Assembly: GCA_045646925.1 (NCBI GenBank) | Contig: JAZRLQ010000134.1 | Coordinates: forward strand, 1-20,802 | Origin: QALR01 sp045646925 | GTDB taxonomy: Bacteria; Bacillota; Clostridia; Oscillospirales; CAG-272 | Direction of reading: 5' to 3' | DNA: 20,802 nt | In this document: one piece after another, positions 6,281 to 12,423 of the stretch | Position numbering within the stretch: the first letter of the stretch is position 1 | How the letters are laid out: each line of letters opens with the position of its first letter | Position numbers and translations under genes: made by a program | Notes under the pieces: model-generated | What the model was told of the DNA's origin: nothing | The model's database searches: none | Seen by the model: the letters and a program-made list of their open reading frames with translations, nothing else

Positions 6281-6598
6281 ATGACACACTTTGAAAGAAC
6301 CTATTTACTTAATAGACCACCTAAGATTGCTATTTCATTTGCTGATGGCAATAAGGAACAATCCGATGAATACTTAGCTATGCAAAAGCTCCAAGAGTGC
6401 AGACAAGAGCTTAATATGCAATTAGAATACAGAGCGTTAGATAGACTTGCTATGGAGCTTGAAAAAGAGATACAAGCTTGCAAAGCAATAAGAATGGAAT
6501 TAGAGAAATTCAAAGTAGACTTTAGCTTATCTATTGAAGATGAAGCCACAAAGAAGATCCAAGAGATCATTAAAAATATTGATACAATGCTTAAGTAA
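6281..6598 (+). CDS. Hypothetical coiled-coil protein, 105 aa
   Basis: I do not recognise the family. From about residue 35 to the end the protein is nearly all helix with heptad-like spacing (LQECRQELNMQ, AMELEKEIQACK, RMELEKFKV), so an oligomerising coiled coil is likely. There are no membrane segments. The ATG at 6281 is chosen over the in-frame ATG at 6254 because AAAGGAG lies about 8 nt upstream of it. It is the last gene of the element, followed by its own terminator, and sits downstream of two 14-bp direct repeats that may control it. Confidence 0.72.
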   Translation: MTHFERTYLLNRPPKIAISFADGNKEQSDEYLAMQKLQECRQELNMQLEYRALDRLAMELEKEIQACKAIRMELEKFKVDFSLSIEDEATKKIQEIIKNIDTMLK

Positions 6599-6607
6599 AT
6601 ATTCTGC

Positions 6608-6645
6608 GCCCCTTGATATTGGAAACTTTATCGAGGGGCTTTTCT
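6608..6645 (+). terminator. Terminator of the coiled-coil gene
   Basis: GCCCCTTGATA (6608-6618) pairs with TATCGAGGGGC (6629-6639) with one G-T pair, followed by TTTTCTT. Confidence 0.82.
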
Positions 6646-7003
6646 TGTACCGCAAATGCACCCGCCCCTACCACTTGCTTATATGAACCCAAATAAAGCG
6701 ATTTAACGAGATTTATTCGCACATAGCACTATACCACTAACAAAGCAACAAACATCAACACAGAGCGATTTAGAAGTACCACAAGAGACCTTGACAATTA
6801 ATCAACCAGAATCATCTTGCGTCAACCGCATTCATTTGTTTCTCTTGGTAATTACAAGGCTTAAAAAAATTTTTTATAGAAAATATTTGAAAATTTTTTA
6901 GAAAAAATTTGCCCAAAATATGCGGAACATTATGCTGAACAAAAAAAGAATAAAAAGCTAAAACTATTGGTATTACAACAACTTTTTATTTTTCGATGTT
7001 ATT
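6646..7003. other. Non-coding right end of the element
   Basis: No gene is visible. The stretch holds two copies of AGCGATTTA (6697-6705 and 6764-6772), a very AT-rich tract at about 6862-6912, and the right-end TGCKGAACA sites at 6918-6941, ending at the attR core. An AT-rich bend between arm sites and core is common in attP regions. Confidence 0.6.
6918..6941 (+). repeat. Right-end TGCKGAACA sites (putative arm sites)
   Basis: ATATGCGGAACA (6918-6929) matches 1949-1960 exactly over 12 bp, and TGCTGAACA (6933-6941) matches 1918-1926. All four copies in the element have the same orientation. Confidence 0.65.
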
Positions 7004-7017
7004 GAGTGGGAATAATA
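7004..7017 (+). repeat. attR core repeat
   Basis: GAGTGGGAATAATA, identical to the guaA end at 1815-1828. With the preceding ATT it would still encode Ile-Glu-Trp-Glu-stop, so attP carries a copy of the gene's end. Confidence 0.88.
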
Positions 7018-7097
7018 AACGATGTTACAGCAAAACCAAATTGCTTTTTCCAGGGCAAAAACGTTTGACGTTTTCCAGAATAAAATTGCATAGTTTC

Positions 7098-7137
7098 AGA
7101 CCTTGTCCATCTCCGGATGGACAGGGTCTTTTTCTTT
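7098..7137 (+). terminator. Probable ancestral guaA terminator, displaced
   Basis: AGACCTTGTCCAT (7098-7110) pairs with ATGGACAGGGTCT (7117-7129), with one G-T pair and a 6-nt loop, followed by a T-rich tail. No plus-strand gene now precedes it except the element. Before insertion it would have lain about 80 bp after guaA. Confidence 0.8.
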
Positions 7138-7630
7138 TCCATGGCCTTGAAAGCGCGTATTTCATCCCTCTACATTTCTTTCAAATTTCCATTTTTGAAT
7201 GAGAATTTTCTCCTTCGTTTCTTCTTCCTTTTCTTTTTTAAGGAAAATGTGAACAGGAAATGAGGATGAGAGAGCCCTTCTTTTTCTCCTCTTTTTTCTT
7301 TCTTTTTGTTTCTTTTCTTCCGTTTTATGATTAGTTTCGCTCTTTTTTCGTTATCTCTTCCTGCTTTAGAGGGGAGATTGGAATGGGGGAGAGGAGGAAT
7401 TTTTCCTCTTCTTTTTCTCATTTTATTTCTTATTTTTGGGAAAACAAAGGGGGAGCAACTGGAAAAATTTGAAGGAAATTCGTCTTCTTTTTCTGCTTAA
7501 TTTTCGTTCTTTTTTCTTTCTTTTGATCCTTCTTCCTTTCAGTTTTTGGGAAAGGAAATGGAGGGAGAAAAGGATAAAGGAATTTGCCTTTTGGAGGATA
7601 AAAGAAATTTGCAAGAACAATAAATTTGCT
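7138..7630. other. Gene-free pyrimidine/purine tract region
   Basis: No coding sequence is supportable. The plus strand alternates long C/T runs (about 7200-7240, 7280-7325, 7485-7540) with G/A runs (about 7375-7400, 7545-7620). The frames here are low-complexity Lys/Arg or Phe/Leu strings, which I regard as spurious. Confidence 0.6.
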
Positions 7631-7667
7631 CGAAAACCCTTATATATCAAGGGTTTTCGGGCTTTTT
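7631..7667 (+). terminator. Orphan plus-strand terminator
   Basis: CGAAAACCCTT (7631-7641) pairs with AAGGGTTTTCG (7649-7659), then GGCTTTTTG. The T tract is only on the plus strand, yet no plus-strand gene precedes it. It may be what remains of a lost gene or element. Confidence 0.75.
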
Positions 7668-7682
7668 GTTTTGTCAAGCGTA

Positions 7683-7922
7683 CTACAATCGTACTAAATC
7701 GTAAAAGCTGACAGAAGATTTGCTATTTCGTCCTGCTTCTGCGGATAAAGCGACCATCACGCCAATGCAAAGGAAATTGCTGATATTGGTGAAATGTACG
7801 TAAAAATCCCAACGGATCAGATTGATATTATCAAAGATTCCGAGACTTGCGATCGCGCCCACCAATCCGAGTGTGCAATAGATCGTCTGAAAAATAAGTT
7901 GTGCAGTTCTGTTTTTGATCAT
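7683..7922 (-). pseudogene. Truncated multipass membrane protein (Pr6Pr-like N-terminus)
   Basis: Only 79 residues remain. The start MIKNRTAQLIFQTIYCTLG, one clear membrane segment, and YVHFTNISNFLCIGVMVAL as a second segment resemble the first two helices of Pr6Pr-family membrane proteins, which run to about 200 aa or more with six or so helices. After residue 68 the sequence (SSVSFYDLVRL) loses similarity and stops within short CGTACTA repeats. The ribosome binding site is good (AAAGGAG before the ATG at 7922) and the gene follows the PrsW-like gene by 14 nt, so it was the last member of that operon. I read it as a 3'-truncated remnant; a genuine two-helix protein is the alternative. Confidence 0.6.
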
Positions 7923-7936
7923 GAGAATTCTCCTTT

Positions 7937-8578
7937 TTATTTTTGTTTTATTTTATTTTTTTGTTTAAATCGGATTCTCCAAATGAAGAAGGGGATATAC
8001 GTTGCCATCGGGAGCAGACAACCCGCGAGCATGTACTCCGATTGCACGAGCATATTGTATATACCGTGATAAGTGATCGCCGTCGACAAAAGAGCGAAGG
8101 TTCCCACGAGGAATATCTTTCTTTTCTTCTTGACGAAGGAAATTCCCACGCCGACGAGCAACGTACACATTCCGTGCATGAGGCCCGCGCCAAAGGCACG
8201 GATCACAGCGTCAAGCATTTTGAAGGACGCGCTGTTCAGCATATAGAACGCGTTTTCCAGAATGGCAAATCCGACGCCCACCGCCATAGAGGCGGCAAAG
8301 AGCTTTTCGCTTTTCGCGGAGAAGACCAGCGCGTAAAAGAGGATCGGCGCCGCTTTCAGTATCTCCTCGGTGATGGGAGTCACGATGATCGTGATCTCAA
8401 AAATGTCCATCGGCAAAACGCGGCTCAGAAATCCGTTGATCTCGGCGGCGTAAACCGAAATGAAGATACCGACGAGAACGAAAATGATGGACTGGCGCGA
8501 CTGTCTTTCGATCAGCACCGCCATGAGAAATATCGGAACGAAAACCGATACGAACAGTATGTATATTAAATCGTCCAC
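7937..8578 (-). CDS. PrsW-family intramembrane protease
   Basis: This is a 213-aa polytopic membrane protein with about 6-7 helices. Conserved motifs of the PrsW/CPBP type are visible: the paired Glu71-Glu72 in ITEEILKAAP, Glu108-Asn109 in ILENAFY, Arg127 with His135 in RAFGAGLMHG, and His171 in ITYHGIYN. In Bacillus and Clostridioides, PrsW starts cleavage of anti-sigma factors or acts in envelope stress and immunity signalling, although this copy's substrate is unknown. The start is GTG at 8578, with AAAGGAG about 8 nt upstream. It overlaps the preceding membrane-protein gene by 13 nt, so the two are translated together. The neighbourhood of receiver and sensor proteins fits a signalling role. 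Confidence 0.82.
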   Translation of the reverse strand: MDDLIYILFVSVFVPIFLMAVLIERQSRQSIIFVLVGIFISVYAAEINGFLSRVLPMDIFEITIIVTPITEEILKAAPILFYALVFSAKSEKLFAASMAVGVGFAILENAFYMLNSASFKMLDAVIRAFGAGLMHGMCTLLVGVGISFVKKKRKIFLVGTFALLSTAITYHGIYNMLVQSEYMLAGCLLPMATYIPFFIWRIRFKQKNKIKQK

Positions 8579-9246
8579 TTCTCCGCTCCTTTCTTAGCTG
8601 AAAACATCATCGCGATGCAAAGCCACGAAAAAACGAAAGCCGTGATCACGAGCGCGACGTTTGACAGATAATTCCACGCGGTCAGACATAACAGCTCCGC
8701 AAATCCGAGACAGGTTGCCAAAACGTTATACGGCTTGATCGCTTTGATAAAGCCGAAATCGAAATCGGGGATGATCGCATGCTTCAAATTGTAATACACG
8801 CTGATCGCGGCGGGGATCCAAACGAGCAGAACCGCTATTTTGGTCGACATGGGCAGATCCTCCATCAGTCCGCTTGGCAGATACAGAAGCGCCGCGCATA
8901 TCAGCGCGATGAAAGCGATGATGCGGAACGGTCTGAACTTCTTCGATCCATCGTCGACGATTCTGTCCATCTGACCGTAGCTTGCGGCGATCAGAAAGAG
9001 AAAGAAGCCGATTCTTCCGAGATAAGCGGGAGTAAAGCCTTCGATCACCCGATTGGTCGTAAGCGTTTGACACAGATGATAGACGCTTCCCAGCGAATGA
9101 CATCCCATCGCCATGGTAATGCTCTGAAGAAACAGAGGCGTTCCCTTTTTGAAAAATTTATTCAAGCCGTATATAAATGCAAACAACGTCGCGCAAAGCG
9201 GAACAAGCTCGGCGATCCATAAACATACGCTATCAAGTTCTTCCAT
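8566..9246 (-). CDS. Polytopic membrane protein, 226 aa, unknown function
   Basis: About seven hydrophobic segments fill the protein with short connecting loops, including a polar loop MDRIVDDGSKKFR near residue 95. I do not recognise a family with confidence; the layout recalls membrane sensor modules of kinases and 7TM receptors. The ATG at 9246 is chosen because GGAGGAG lies just upstream; an in-frame start further back at 9300 would overlap the receiver gene. It follows that gene by 13 nt and overlaps the PrsW-like gene by 13 nt. That tight spacing suggests a receiver/membrane-protein/protease unit. It could present a signal to the receiver protein or be the protease's partner. Confidence 0.78.
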   Translation of the reverse strand: MEELDSVCLWIAELVPLCATLFAFIYGLNKFFKKGTPLFLQSITMAMGCHSLGSVYHLCQTLTTNRVIEGFTPAYLGRIGFFLFLIAASYGQMDRIVDDGSKKFRPFRIIAFIALICAALLYLPSGLMEDLPMSTKIAVLLVWIPAAISVYYNLKHAIIPDFDFGFIKAIKPYNVLATCLGFAELLCLTAWNYLSNVALVITAFVFSWLCIAMMFSAKKGAEKWTI

Positions 9247-9259
9247 CGTTTCTCCTCCA

Positions 9260-9634
9260 TTACACTGCGCAAGGATTGTATCGGAGGCCGACGAGCTCAA
9301 GCTCGAGCTGCTCTTTTTGAGCAGGTTTCACAAGATACCCGCTGGGCTTCAGCCGCAACACCTCTTTTGCATATTCTTTTTCGTCACAAACCGTCAAAAA
9401 TATAATATTCACTTGGGAATTCAATTTCTTAACTCTTTTCGCAAGAGTGAGACCGTCCATACCGCAAAGCTCGATCTCGCTGATCAGAATGTCGCAGCCG
9501 TTCTCTTTCACAAAGGCGAGCGCCTCGTCAGCATTCGTAAAAGCAACAATGCTCGCGTCGGGCAGGATCTGCTCTACGCTTTGCTTGGTGCCTTTCAGCA
9601 TAACGGAATGATCGTCCACACAAACAACCGTCAT
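9260..9634 (-). CDS. Receiver-only response regulator with Asp-to-Glu phosphosite
   Basis: A single receiver (CheY-like) domain of 124 aa with no output domain. The acidic pair is Asp7-Asp8 in VDDHS, the switch Thr is in FLTVCDE and the conserved Lys is in YLVKP. The phospho-acceptor position, which aligns with Asp53 of the regulator at 11650-12423, is Glu53 (GAG) in ISEIELCGMDG. Glu there often mimics the phosphorylated state, so this may be a constitutively active or phosphorylation-independent partner protein. The ATG at 9634 follows GGAGG; the frame extends further upstream but without family sequence. Spacing to both neighbours is 13 nt. A likely role is binding a membrane or kinase partner rather than DNA. 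Confidence 0.88.
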   Translation of the reverse strand: MTVVCVDDHSVMLKGTKQSVEQILPDASIVAFTNADEALAFVKENGCDILISEIELCGMDGLTLAKRVKKLNSQVNIIFLTVCDEKEYAKEVLRLKPSGYLVKPAQKEQLELELVGLRYNPCAV

Positions 9635-9647
9635 TCGTGTTCCTCCT

Positions 9648-10001
9648 TTAAAAATTTTTATGTAATCGATACTGCCTGCGTACAAGTCCGGAGTTTTCTC
9701 TGTAATACGAAGCGAATCTTCTGCGCTCCGCGTCGCCGATCGTCATATCGGCTCGAATGGCAGAAGCATAGAAGGATTTTCTGCAAAACGGATTTTGGAT
9801 TTTCGCAAAGGCAGTCAAAAATCTCGCGTGATATTCAACCTCAGCGGCAAAGGAATATACCGAGACGTTTCCCGTATGAGTGGCAAGAATCGCCGCGCGC
9901 TCATGTTCGGTCAGAGCGTCGGCGTTTTCGAAATAAATTTTTTCGTGATCGCAAACGACGTATCCCGCCGCCCGATTGAGCGAGTCAATAAAGGCGGGCA
10001 A
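9648..10001 (-). CDS. Conserved-looking hypothetical protein, 117 aa
   Basis: I do not recognise a domain. The protein is soluble, with mixed charge and no signal peptide; notable stretches are YVVCDHEKIYFENADALTE and SFAAEVEYHARFL, followed by an Arg-rich C-terminus (AERRRF, LVRRQYRLH). The frame begins at a TTG at 10001 that overlaps the end of the lipase fragment by 17 nt in another frame, so it is probably translated by coupling. It lies 13 nt before the receiver-only gene. Codon use resembles its neighbours, which supports a real gene; the exact start is uncertain. Confidence 0.65.
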   Translation of the reverse strand: MPAFIDSLNRAAGYVVCDHEKIYFENADALTEHERAAILATHTGNVSVYSFAAEVEYHARFLTAFAKIQNPFCRKSFYASAIRADMTIGDAERRRFASYYRENSGLVRRQYRLHKNF

Positions 10002-11256
10002 TCTTGATCTTCTGTTTTTCGAGATCGCAAACGTACTTGATGTCGCTGTAAAAGCTATCGTAGCTTCTTACCCAAGAATACGTTACGTCGTGATAATGCG
10101 TCTGCAGGATATTACCAATATTATAAAGCAAAGTTCCAAGCATATTTGCGTCCGTCAGATTATAATCCTCTGCCACGAAATCGAGCAAGAAATCCAGCGC
10201 CACGTACAAGGAAGCCATCAGCATTTCGTACTGATCATCGTTCAAAACCTTCTTCAGCTCTTGTTCAAGCGTTGTATCGGGCTTCTCCTGACCTTCCTCA
10301 GGCTTCATGCTCGCATTGACTACCTCCCATATTTTGTGGAATTCCTCGTTCTTCGTATCAACGCCAAACTCGCGCCAATCGTCGATAACCGACCAATAAA
10401 TGTGTCCCTTATTCAAATTTTTCATGATCGCGCCGAAATCGAGCTTTCCAAGCACGCCCATGAGCGCGGCTTTCTTTTCCGCGGACATACCGGAGTAGAA
10501 CATCATCAGATTTCCGATCGCGTCCTCAAGCGTGAGAGCCGTGTATTTGCCGCTATCGAAATCATCGGGCTCGTCTGCGTACCCCTTGATCTTCATTTTG
10601 TTGCCGTCGGCTTCATCAAAATAAATATACCATTTGTAATTTGAGTAGAAGTTGCGGTAACCGAGCCAATCGTCAGACTCACTGTTGTAGATGCCGTCCG
10701 CATGATCCGGATCCGCTTTATCTCTCATATCGGTCATGGAATATTCCTGAAGCTTCTCGATGAACACGGGGATCCAATCCTCAGCGGTTTTATAATCCGG
10801 GAACCACTCGGGATCGATCAAGCTATCCATGATCCAGCCGGTAAAATCGATCGTGCTTCCAAAGTATTCCATGGTTGCTTCCGCAAATTCGTCCTCGATC
10901 TCAATATTCTTGTTGATCGCCGCAAGCTGAGCCAGCATAAGCTCCTTCTGCGCGTCGTACGCGTCGGTTCCGACCTTATAATCGGGAACGATATGATACA
11001 CGCCGTAACGAATAAAGCCCATCTGCTCGGGTCCCACGGTAGGCACGATATCAACGCCGTTGATTACGTTGTGAATATTGGTATACGTGAGCCCGTCCTT
11101 CAGCTCGGTAAAGACACCGCCCTTCGGCGTTTCAAAGCAATACGCATAGACCTTATTCTCACCGTAATCGTCGGTCAGCTTCTTCGCTACCAGATTCGAG
11201 GTCGCACCCGCGCGCGAATAGCCGGTAATGAAGAAGGCTACCGAATCGGTGTCGAT
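9985..11256 (-). pseudogene. Lipase (class 3-like) C-terminal fragment, N-terminus missing
   Basis: The frame carries IDTDSVAFFITGYSRAG, a lipase GxSxG elbow with the nucleophile Ser codon at 11217-11215. It continues with YAYCFETPKGG, then TNIHNVINGVDIVPTVGP containing the catalytic Asp, and near the end a likely catalytic His in THYHDVTYSWVRS. So the C-terminal catalytic part is intact over about 420 aa. The family needs another 100-200 residues before the elbow. Here the frame upstream of 11256 turns to nonsense exactly where a 5'-nucleotidase fragment in a different frame ends. The longest open product would start at a GTG at 11046, after the nucleophile, and would be inactive. I read it as the remnant of a deletion that fused two genes. 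Confidence 0.75.
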
Positions 11257-11537
11257 GCCATGATTTCGTGATTTCCGAGAGAGAAGGCGTCCGACATAAT
11301 GAGATTCAGAAGCTTTACCGTATTGATACCCTTGCTGCAGGCATTCTGAATATTATCCTGCAAAATGTCTCCGCATATCGCGCAAAATACCGTGTCCTCT
11401 TCCTTGCGAACCTTTTTTATATAACTTGAAAGCAAGGAGATACCACCCTCGATGGTGTAATCCTTGGCTATCTTGAAGCTGATCTGACCGTGAAAGTCGT
11501 TTGCGTGTAATATCGTTAATTTCTTTGTTTCTTCCAT
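11238..11537 (-). pseudogene. 5'-nucleotidase/metallophosphatase N-terminal fragment
   Basis: The 99-aa frame begins KKLTILHANDFHGQI, the first metal-binding motif of the UshA/YfkN type. It continues with GDILQDN and ends its family match at SDAFSLGNHE, the third motif. A full enzyme has about 450-500 aa; here the match stops after Glu of GNHE and the frame ends seven codons later, inside the lipase sequence. The start is well marked (GGAGGA before the ATG at 11537), and a promoter with a regulator-like operator is just upstream. The fragment therefore keeps the operon's expression signals although the product must be non-functional. Confidence 0.8.
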
Positions 11538-11575
11538 AAATATCCTCCGCGCAAATGTATCCCTTATACGTAACC

Positions 11576-11609
11576 ATTATATCGCAGCAGGCGTTACAAA
11601 GCTGTTACA
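11576..11609 (-). promoter_or_regulatory. Operon promoter with GTAAC tandem operator
   Basis: On the minus strand TGTAACAGCTTTGTAACGCC (11609-11590) holds two GTAAC half-sites 11 bp apart, then 8 nt later the -10 TATAAT (11581-11576). There is no good -35; the operator sits where it would be, as expected for an activator-dependent promoter. A near-identical element precedes the kinase gene at 14336-14369. Confidence 0.75.
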
Positions 11610-11615
11610 AAAAGT

Positions 11616-11647
11616 AAAAACCGGTAGAAAAACTTTCTGCCGTTTTT
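11616..11647 (-). terminator. Terminator after the response regulator gene
   Basis: AAAAACCGGTAGA (11616-11628) pairs imperfectly with TCTGCCGTTTTT (11636-11647); read on the minus strand it is followed by TTTTTACTTTTT. It overlaps the approach to the downstream operon's operator. Confidence 0.65.
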
Positions 11648-11649
11648 GC

Positions 11650-12423
11650 TTATTTGAACAGAAGCATGGCGCAGGTCTCCTCTGCCCAACTGTATTGCAT
11701 CATATATTCGCCGCGAAATTCGGGCTTGCCGGTTTCGAGATAGCCGATATAATCGCATTTGATAAGACTCGTATCAATACGGTAACACGGAGTCTCATGG
11801 CAAAGGACCGCCGCCGCGCCCACCGATTTCAGAGTGTTTTTCAGATCCATGAAAAGCTGACGAAGATACGTCGAGTTCTTGGCGTCATCCGCATCGTCGG
11901 GAAACAACACGGCGCAGATCTGCTTCGCCGTCATGCCCGCTCCCTTTCGATCCACGAGATACGCAAACAGCTCTTTCGTTTTCAAACGCTTGAATACGAG
12001 CTTTTCCTCTTTCACGTACACCTCGAAATTACCGAAGCAATTCACTCTGAGAAGCTTTTCCTTTTGGCGTACGCCCTTGATATTATCGACCTCGGCTTGC
12101 ACGTCTTCAGCCGAAATGGGCTTCAATAAATAACCCGACGCGTGAAGCTTGAACGCGGGAATGGCGTATTCCTCGTATCCGGTGCAGAATACGATCTTGC
12201 AATCCGGACGCATTGCAACGATTTTTTCAGCCAATGCAAGTCCGCCCATGCCGCGCATATTGATATCCAGAAAAGCGATATCCACGGGAGTTCCTCTTAC
12301 GAAATCAAGCGCCGCCTCGCAATCCAAAAACTTCGCGACCTCGGCAATATCGGGCGACGCTTCGATCGCCGCCACCAACGCGCCCAGCATCAGCGCTTCA
12401 TCATCCACTGCTATCGCAATCAT
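11650..12423 (-). CDS. Response regulator, receiver plus winged-helix DNA-binding domain
   Basis: Residues 1-120 form a receiver domain with the acidic pair Asp7-Asp8, the phospho-acceptor Asp53 in FLDINMRGM, Thr in VFCTGYEEY and Lys in YLLKPIS. Residues about 128-215 form an OmpR/SARP-like winged-helix domain (CFGNFEVYV, then FKRLKTKELFAYLVDRKG and the helix YLRQLFMDLKNTL). Such proteins bind tandem direct repeats about one helical turn apart. The GTAAC pairs upstream of this operon and of the next fit that, so autoregulation is likely. The start overlaps the kinase stop by 4 nt (ATGA), giving a coupled two-component pair. The ligand is unknown. Confidence 0.92.
   Translation of the reverse strand: MIAIAVDDEALMLGALVAAIEASPDIAEVAKFLDCEAALDFVRGTPVDIAFLDINMRGMGGLALAEKIVAMRPDCKIVFCTGYEEYAIPAFKLHASGYLLKPISAEDVQAEVDNIKGVRQKEKLLRVNCFGNFEVYVKEEKLVFKRLKTKELFAYLVDRKGAGMTAKQICAVLFPDDADDAKNSTYLRQLFMDLKNTLKSVGAAAVLCHETPCYRIDTSLIKCDYIGYLETGKPEFRGEYMMQYSWAEETCAMLLFK

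Larger units (their letters stand above)
1815..7017 (+). mobile_element. Compact integrative element in the 3' end of guaA
   Basis: The core GAGTGGGAATAATA is repeated exactly at 1815-1828 and 7004-7017, bounding about 5.2 kb. The interior is visibly more AT-rich than the flanking genes. The integrase gene is next to the left end, and TGCKGAACA sites lie inside both ends. The cargo is an integrase, a serine recombinase, a small HTH protein, an HNH protein, a winged-helix-like protein and three unrecognised proteins including the opposite-strand one at 3291-3686. The 3' end of guaA is a known integration hotspot for genomic islands. I see no relaxase, type IV secretion, capsid or terminase genes, so this is neither a complete conjugative element nor a complete prophage. 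It may be a satellite, a mobilizable element or a plasmid-like integrative element. The guaA terminator appears to have been displaced to 7098-7137. Confidence 0.88.

Noticed and set aside
7170..7711. Several short Lys/Arg or Phe/Leu-rich frames
   Set aside because: Products of the purine and pyrimidine tracts; no start signals or conserved sequence.
7943..8569. 208-aa plus-strand frame opposite the PrsW-like gene
   Set aside because: It is hydrophilic, His/Arg-rich low-quality sequence, complementary to clear membrane helices with conserved protease motifs.
10818..11054. Minus-strand 78-aa frame inside the lipase fragment
   Set aside because: Out of frame with the lipase match and without its own signals.
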